Shown: one piece after another, positions 6,763 to 9,534 of the stretch
Layout: every line of letters begins with the position of its first letter
Position numbering within the stretch: the first letter of the stretch is position 1
Assembly (NCBI GenBank): GCA_018897415.1
Contig: JAHIKR010000071.1
Span: forward strand, 1-9,534
Reading direction: 5' to 3'
Source: Pseudomonadota bacterium
Lineage (GTDB): Bacteria; Desulfobacterota; Desulfobacteria; Desulfobacterales; ETH-SRB1
DNA: 9,534 nt
Made by a program: the position numbers and the translations under genes
The notes under the pieces: generated by a model
The model's input: the letters and a program-made list of their open reading frames with translations, nothing else
Told to the model about the DNA's origin: nothing
Databases searched by the model: none

Positions 6763-7595
6763 TGCTCACTCACAAATTCATGTTTTGGGGGAGGATTCAA
6801 TACAATTAAAACCTCTTCAAGTTTATCGAAATCTATATAAGGTGTAACTGCTATTTCTTGAAACATACCTGAATTACGCTTGACAATTCCCGAAACATAA
6901 CCAACACGTAGACCTTTAGGGAAAACGCCATCTAAACCTGAAGAAATTACTGCATCTCCAACTTTAATATCATGCTTTCTTAATACATATTTAAAAAGGC
7001 ATCTACCGCCGGACTGGCCTTTGATAAGCCCTCTATCTCTAGTCCTCTGAACTAAAGCATCTACGGCGCTATTATCGTCAATAATCAGCAACACCTTAGA
7101 ATAATTATAAGTACTATCTATAACCTGCCCTGCAATGCCTTCAGGGGCCACCACAGGCAAACCTTTTTCAACTCCATCAGATTTGCCTTTATCTATGATT
7201 ATTGTTTTAAACCAAGGAGAGGGATCTTGGCCAATAACTTCGGCGACAATGACCTGGTTAGTCATAGTTTTTCGGAAATTCAATAAGTCGCGGAGCCTAA
7301 GATTGGAAATTTCTATTTCACGATACCTATTGTTTTTATCTAGTGCATAGTTTAACGATTTTTTAAGATTATCGCTTTCTTTTGCAACCGAAACCAGAAA
7401 AAAATAATGGCCCCATATATTTTTTAAAAACTGAACAGATTGAGCGATAGCTTCTTGAAAAGGAGCAATAAAAAAAATAGCAACTCGCCCAGATCCATAG
7501 GAAGAATATCGGGCACTAGTAACTGAAAGGATTATGATGTTAACAACGATCAAAGCAACCGCACCAACTATCATCACCATTTTTTTTGAGAACAT
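6759..7595 (-). CDS. mreC: Rod shape-determining protein MreC
   Basis: Bitopic elongasome scaffold with a large periplasmic part that contacts PBP2 and promotes its active state. The 278 residues show an N-terminal membrane anchor (about 7-26), a helical, charged coiled-coil stretch (about 68-110) and the paired beta-barrel region (about 113-266). The latter contains the family segments DPSPWFKTIIIDKG at 124-137, GLPVVAPEGIAGQV at 145-158 and the late GDAVISSGLDGVFPKGLRVG at 213-232. The tail is short (PPPKHEFVSEQ). The ATG at 7595 comes 4 nt after the mreB stop and has no good Shine-Dalgarno, so translation probably depends on ribosomes finishing mreB. The stop overlaps mreD. Confidence 0.96.
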   Translation of the reverse strand: MFSKKMVMIVGAVALIVVNIIILSVTSARYSSYGSGRVAIFFIAPFQEAIAQSVQFLKNIWGHYFFLVSVAKESDNLKKSLNYALDKNNRYREIEISNLRLRDLLNFRKTMTNQVIVAEVIGQDPSPWFKTIIIDKGKSDGVEKGLPVVAPEGIAGQVIDSTYNYSKVLLIIDDNSAVDALVQRTRDRGLIKGQSGGRCLFKYVLRKHDIKVGDAVISSGLDGVFPKGLRVGYVSGIVKRNSGMFQEIAVTPYIDFDKLEEVLIVLNPPPKHEFVSEQ

Positions 7596-7599
7596 GAAA

Positions 7600-8643
7600 C
7601 TATATGATCATAACTTGTTTGAGTAGTTCAATACTGTCAATAACTTTACCCGCACCTAGCGCCACTGTGGATAATGGATCCTCAGTTATTGTTATTGGGA
7701 GATTTGTTTCCTCCTTGAGGAGCTTGTCTATATTTTTTAACAGAGCGCCACCACCTGTTAATACAATTCCTCTGTCAACTATGTCAGCAGCCAGCTCAGG
7801 TGGAGTTTGTTCCAGAGCTATTTTTACAGTTTCAACAATAGCATCTATCTGCTCAGAAATCGCAACCCTTATTTCTTCGGAATCAATGGCAAGAATTTTA
7901 GGAATCCCTGATGCAAGGTCCCTGCCCTTGACCTCAATTGTTTCTAGGTTCTGGGGGTCCGGATAAGCATTGCCTATTGATGTTTTAATAATCTCGGCTG
8001 TTCTCTCGCCAATCAACAGATTGTATTTTCTTTTTATATATTGTATTATTGATGCGTCCATTTTATCACCAGCCACCCTGATAGATCTACTGTAAACAAT
8101 TCCTGCCAGAGAAATCACAGCAACTTCAGTTGTACCGCCACCGATATCTACCACCATATTACATATAGGCTCTGTAATAGGAAGTCCCGCTCCTATCGCA
8201 GCGGCCATAGGCTCTTCAATTAAAAATACCTCTCTAGCCCCTGCTGATTCAGCCGATTCCTTAACAGCGCGCTTCTCAACCTGGGTAATCCCAGATGGTA
8301 CCGCAATAATAATTCTTGGTCTAACAAATGCTCGCCTATTATGTACTTTGTGAATAAAATGACGCAACATTGCCTCAGTGATTTCGAAATCAGCAATAAC
8401 GCCATCTCGCATGGGACGAATAGCCACAATGTGTCCGGGCGTCCTTCCCAGCATATTTTTTGCCTCAAGCCCTACTGCCAACACTCGGTTTTTCAACCTG
8501 TTATCAGTGCGCACAGCAACAACTGAGGGTTCACATAACACAATGCCCTTGCCTTTAACATAAACAAGTGTATTTGCGGTGCCCAAATCAATGGCAAGAT
8601 CATTTGAAAACATACCTAAAATACCATCTAAAAATAAACTCAT
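7600..8643 (-). CDS. mreB: Actin-like rod shape-determining protein MreB
   Basis: Bacterial actin that forms membrane-associated filaments and directs lateral wall synthesis. The 347 residues are full length. ATPase-fold signatures are intact: phosphate-1 AIDLGTANTLVY at 17-28, connect-1 RPMRDGVIADF at 76-86, phosphate-2 VDIGGGTTEVAVIS at 165-178 and adenosine motif GIVLTGGGALLKN at 292-304. The ATG at 8643 is preceded by GAGGAG only a few bases away. An inner Met at residue 11 (MFSNDLAIDLG) would match the N-terminus of many homologues but has no clear ribosome binding site, so I keep the longer form, whose extra MSLFLDGILG is amphipathic or hydrophobic and could aid membrane binding. It is the first gene of the mre-mrdA-rodA cluster. 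Confidence 0.98.
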   Translation of the reverse strand: MSLFLDGILGMFSNDLAIDLGTANTLVYVKGKGIVLCEPSVVAVRTDNRLKNRVLAVGLEAKNMLGRTPGHIVAIRPMRDGVIADFEITEAMLRHFIHKVHNRRAFVRPRIIIAVPSGITQVEKRAVKESAESAGAREVFLIEEPMAAAIGAGLPITEPICNMVVDIGGGTTEVAVISLAGIVYSRSIRVAGDKMDASIIQYIKRKYNLLIGERTAEIIKTSIGNAYPDPQNLETIEVKGRDLASGIPKILAIDSEEIRVAISEQIDAIVETVKIALEQTPPELAADIVDRGIVLTGGGALLKNIDKLLKEETNLPITITEDPLSTVALGAGKVIDSIELLKQVMII

Positions 8644-8651
8644 GGCTCCTC

Positions 8652-8671
8652 ATTCTCGCTCGTACGCGAAT
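8652..8671 (-). promoter_or_regulatory. Hairpin immediately upstream of the mreB ribosome binding site
   Basis: On the minus strand, ATTCGCG and CGAGAAT-side bases can pair across a short ACGA loop. Four outer pairs (ATTC/GAAT) are followed by one G-A mismatch, two G:C pairs and a wobble. The 3' arm ends one base before GAGGAG, the mreB Shine-Dalgarno. It could modulate access to the ribosome binding site. It is short and not backed by comparative data. Confidence 0.35.
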
Positions 8672-8725
8672 AGCGCATATATTATTGGTTAATTAAATAA
8701 AGCAACGAATCAGTCAAAACAAAGA

Positions 8726-8754
8726 ATAATAAATTTTTTTAAACTTCTATGCAA
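8726..8754 (-). promoter_or_regulatory. Candidate promoter for mreB (weak match)
   Basis: Minus-strand TTGCAT (8754-8749), 17 nt, TATTAT (8731-8726). The -10 matches five of six consensus bases and the -35 only three. A start near 8719 would give a leader of about 75 nt. A TTGACT at 8717-8712 is a better -35 but has no good -10 at the right distance. The intergenic region of 171 nt is A/T-rich, so chance matches are likely. The presence of some promoter here is plausible; this exact one is uncertain. Confidence 0.3.
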
Positions 8755-8814
8755 GCGTAATTAAATGAATTGCTACCAAAAATATCCTGTCATTACAAGT
8801 AAGAATTATAGTGT

Positions 8815-9534
8815 TTACAATATAATATCCATTACAGTATCGTGTAATATCGGCCTAAATTTCTTTATTTTATTATTATCACGTGATGGATGGATACGGT
8901 TTGTTAAAAGTATAACGATAATTGACTGATCGAGATCCATCCAAAATGATGTCCCGGTAAAACCAAGATGCCCTATACTTCTTTTAGAAAAAAGACTTCC
9001 GCAGCTTGAATCAAGTGAAGATGGTGTATCAAACCCAAGTGTTCTATCTGAATCTTTCTGACGTTCAAAAAACTTGTTTATTAAGTCTCTTTTAAAATTA
9101 TATGAATGTTCATGTAAAGCAGATAACAGTGAAAATAAGAGAACATTCACATCCATAGCAGTTCCGAAAAGACCGGCGTGCCCAGCTATACCTCCTATAA
9201 CATAAGCATTATCATCGTGTACTAAACCATCCAGAAGTATTTTGCGCCAGGGACAAAGCTCTGTAGCAGCAAAATATCCCATATGCCTCTCAGAAGCAAG
9301 ATTTACAAAAAAAAGATCCTTAAGCCCAAGTGGCTTGTAAATATCTTTAAACACGAAATAGTCAAGAGATCTGCCAGATACTTTTTCAACAATCCATCCA
9401 AGAATCATAAATCCGAGGTCGCTATATAATACATTTTTACCTGTAGGATATACAATAGGCTCATTTATGAGAAACTGTTTTAAAGCCTTTTTTCGAAGAT
9501 TATACGGTATTTTTAGCAACTCAATATAATATGG
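8815..9534 (-). CDS. Serine hydrolase, beta-lactamase (class C/esterase-like) family, N-terminus cut by window edge
   Basis: The minus-strand frame is open to the right edge, giving 239 visible residues; a TTG at 9519 is not a real start because the frame continues as PYYIE before it. Family marks of the penicillin-binding/beta-lactamase fold are present. YSD at 37-39 of the fragment serves as the second active-site motif, within LYSDLGFMILGWIVE. GGIAGHAGLFGTA lies near 114-126, and the third motif is HLG at 189-191 in GHLGFTGTSFWMD. The catalytic SxxK would be upstream, outside the window, and cannot be checked. The fragment probably begins just after the HTSGLP-like region. The substrate is unknown: relatives include esterases, D-aminopeptidases and class C lactamases. 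Being next to mreB makes a wall-related role possible, but that is inference. No clear terminator follows. Confidence 0.88.
   Translation of the reverse strand, partial: PYYIELLKIPYNLRKKALKQFLINEPIVYPTGKNVLYSDLGFMILGWIVEKVSGRSLDYFVFKDIYKPLGLKDLFFVNLASERHMGYFAATELCPWRKILLDGLVHDDNAYVIGGIAGHAGLFGTAMDVNVLLFSLLSALHEHSYNFKRDLINKFFERQKDSDRTLGFDTPSSLDSSCGSLFSKRSIGHLGFTGTSFWMDLDQSIIVILLTNRIHPSRDNNKIKKFRPILHDTVMDIIL

Noticed and set aside
7604..7966. 120-codon plus-strand open frame opposite mreB
   Set aside because: Serine-rich shadow of the conserved mreB coding strand with no family features; antisense to a certain gene.
8220..8468. 82-codon minus-strand frame inside mreB in another frame
   Set aside because: Out-of-frame shadow of mreB; its translation has no protein-like conservation.
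8611..8613. Alternative mreB start at residue 11
   Set aside because: It matches the N-terminus of many homologues, but no Shine-Dalgarno precedes it, whereas the upstream ATG has GAGGAG.
8805..8810. Perfect minus-strand TATAAT just after the hydrolase stop
   Set aside because: No -35-like hexamer at 16-18 nt upstream (which lies in the hydrolase coding end) and the area is A/T-rich, so a promoter is not supported.
9517..9519. TTG as start of the serine hydrolase
   Set aside because: The frame is open beyond it to the window edge and the fold requires an upstream SxxK region, so the gene is cut by the window rather than short.

Overview
The window is a block of housekeeping genes that all read on the minus strand, so in transcription order it runs from high to low coordinates. 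It carries a cell-elongation (rod shape) cluster mreB-mreC-mreD-mrdA-rodA (8643 down to 3171). This is followed by the start of an F-type ATP synthase operon, atpF'(b')-atpF(b)-atpH(delta)-atpA(alpha) (3033 down to 1, atpA running off the left edge). At the right edge is the C-terminal two thirds or so of a serine beta-lactamase-family hydrolase (9534 down to 8815), transcribed in the same direction. Apart from short intergenic gaps, everything is accounted for by genes. I see no rRNA, tRNA, CRISPR array, insertion sequence or phage gene.

Organism: a Gram-negative bacterium of moderate to low GC, most likely from the former Deltaproteobacteria (Desulfobacterota). The reasons are the paired b' and b subunits placed directly before atpH-atpA without atpB/atpE beside them, the b subunit with an extra signal-like N-terminal hydrophobic segment, and the style of the MreB, PBP2 and hydrolase sequences. 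This is inference from gene content and protein character; no database was searched.

Region by region: 9534-8815 partial serine hydrolase; 8814-8644 intergenic region with a weak promoter candidate and a hairpin just before the mreB ribosome binding site; 8643-6247 mreBCD, nearly contiguous (4-nt gap, then 4-nt overlap); 6226-4373 PBP2 (mrdA), starting at TTG; 4372-4272 intergenic spacer holding a compact palindromic element built of degenerate 8-bp repeats; 4271-3171 rodA; 3170-3034 intergenic region with a clear sigma70-type promoter (TTGACA, 17 nt, TATAGA) for the atp genes; 3033-1 atpF'-atpF-atpH-atpA, each joined to the next by a one-base stop/start overlap.

How they work together: MreB filaments, with MreC and MreD, organise the RodA glycosyltransferase and PBP2 transpeptidase that insert lateral peptidoglycan. 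The neighbouring hydrolase belongs to a fold often used on cell-wall or ester substrates, but its substrate is unknown. The atp genes encode the peripheral stalk (b', b, delta) and the catalytic-head alpha subunit. No convincing terminator separates rodA from atpF', so read-through is possible although the atp genes have their own promoter. I found no obviously new multi-gene system; the least explained item is the repeat element between mrdA and rodA.
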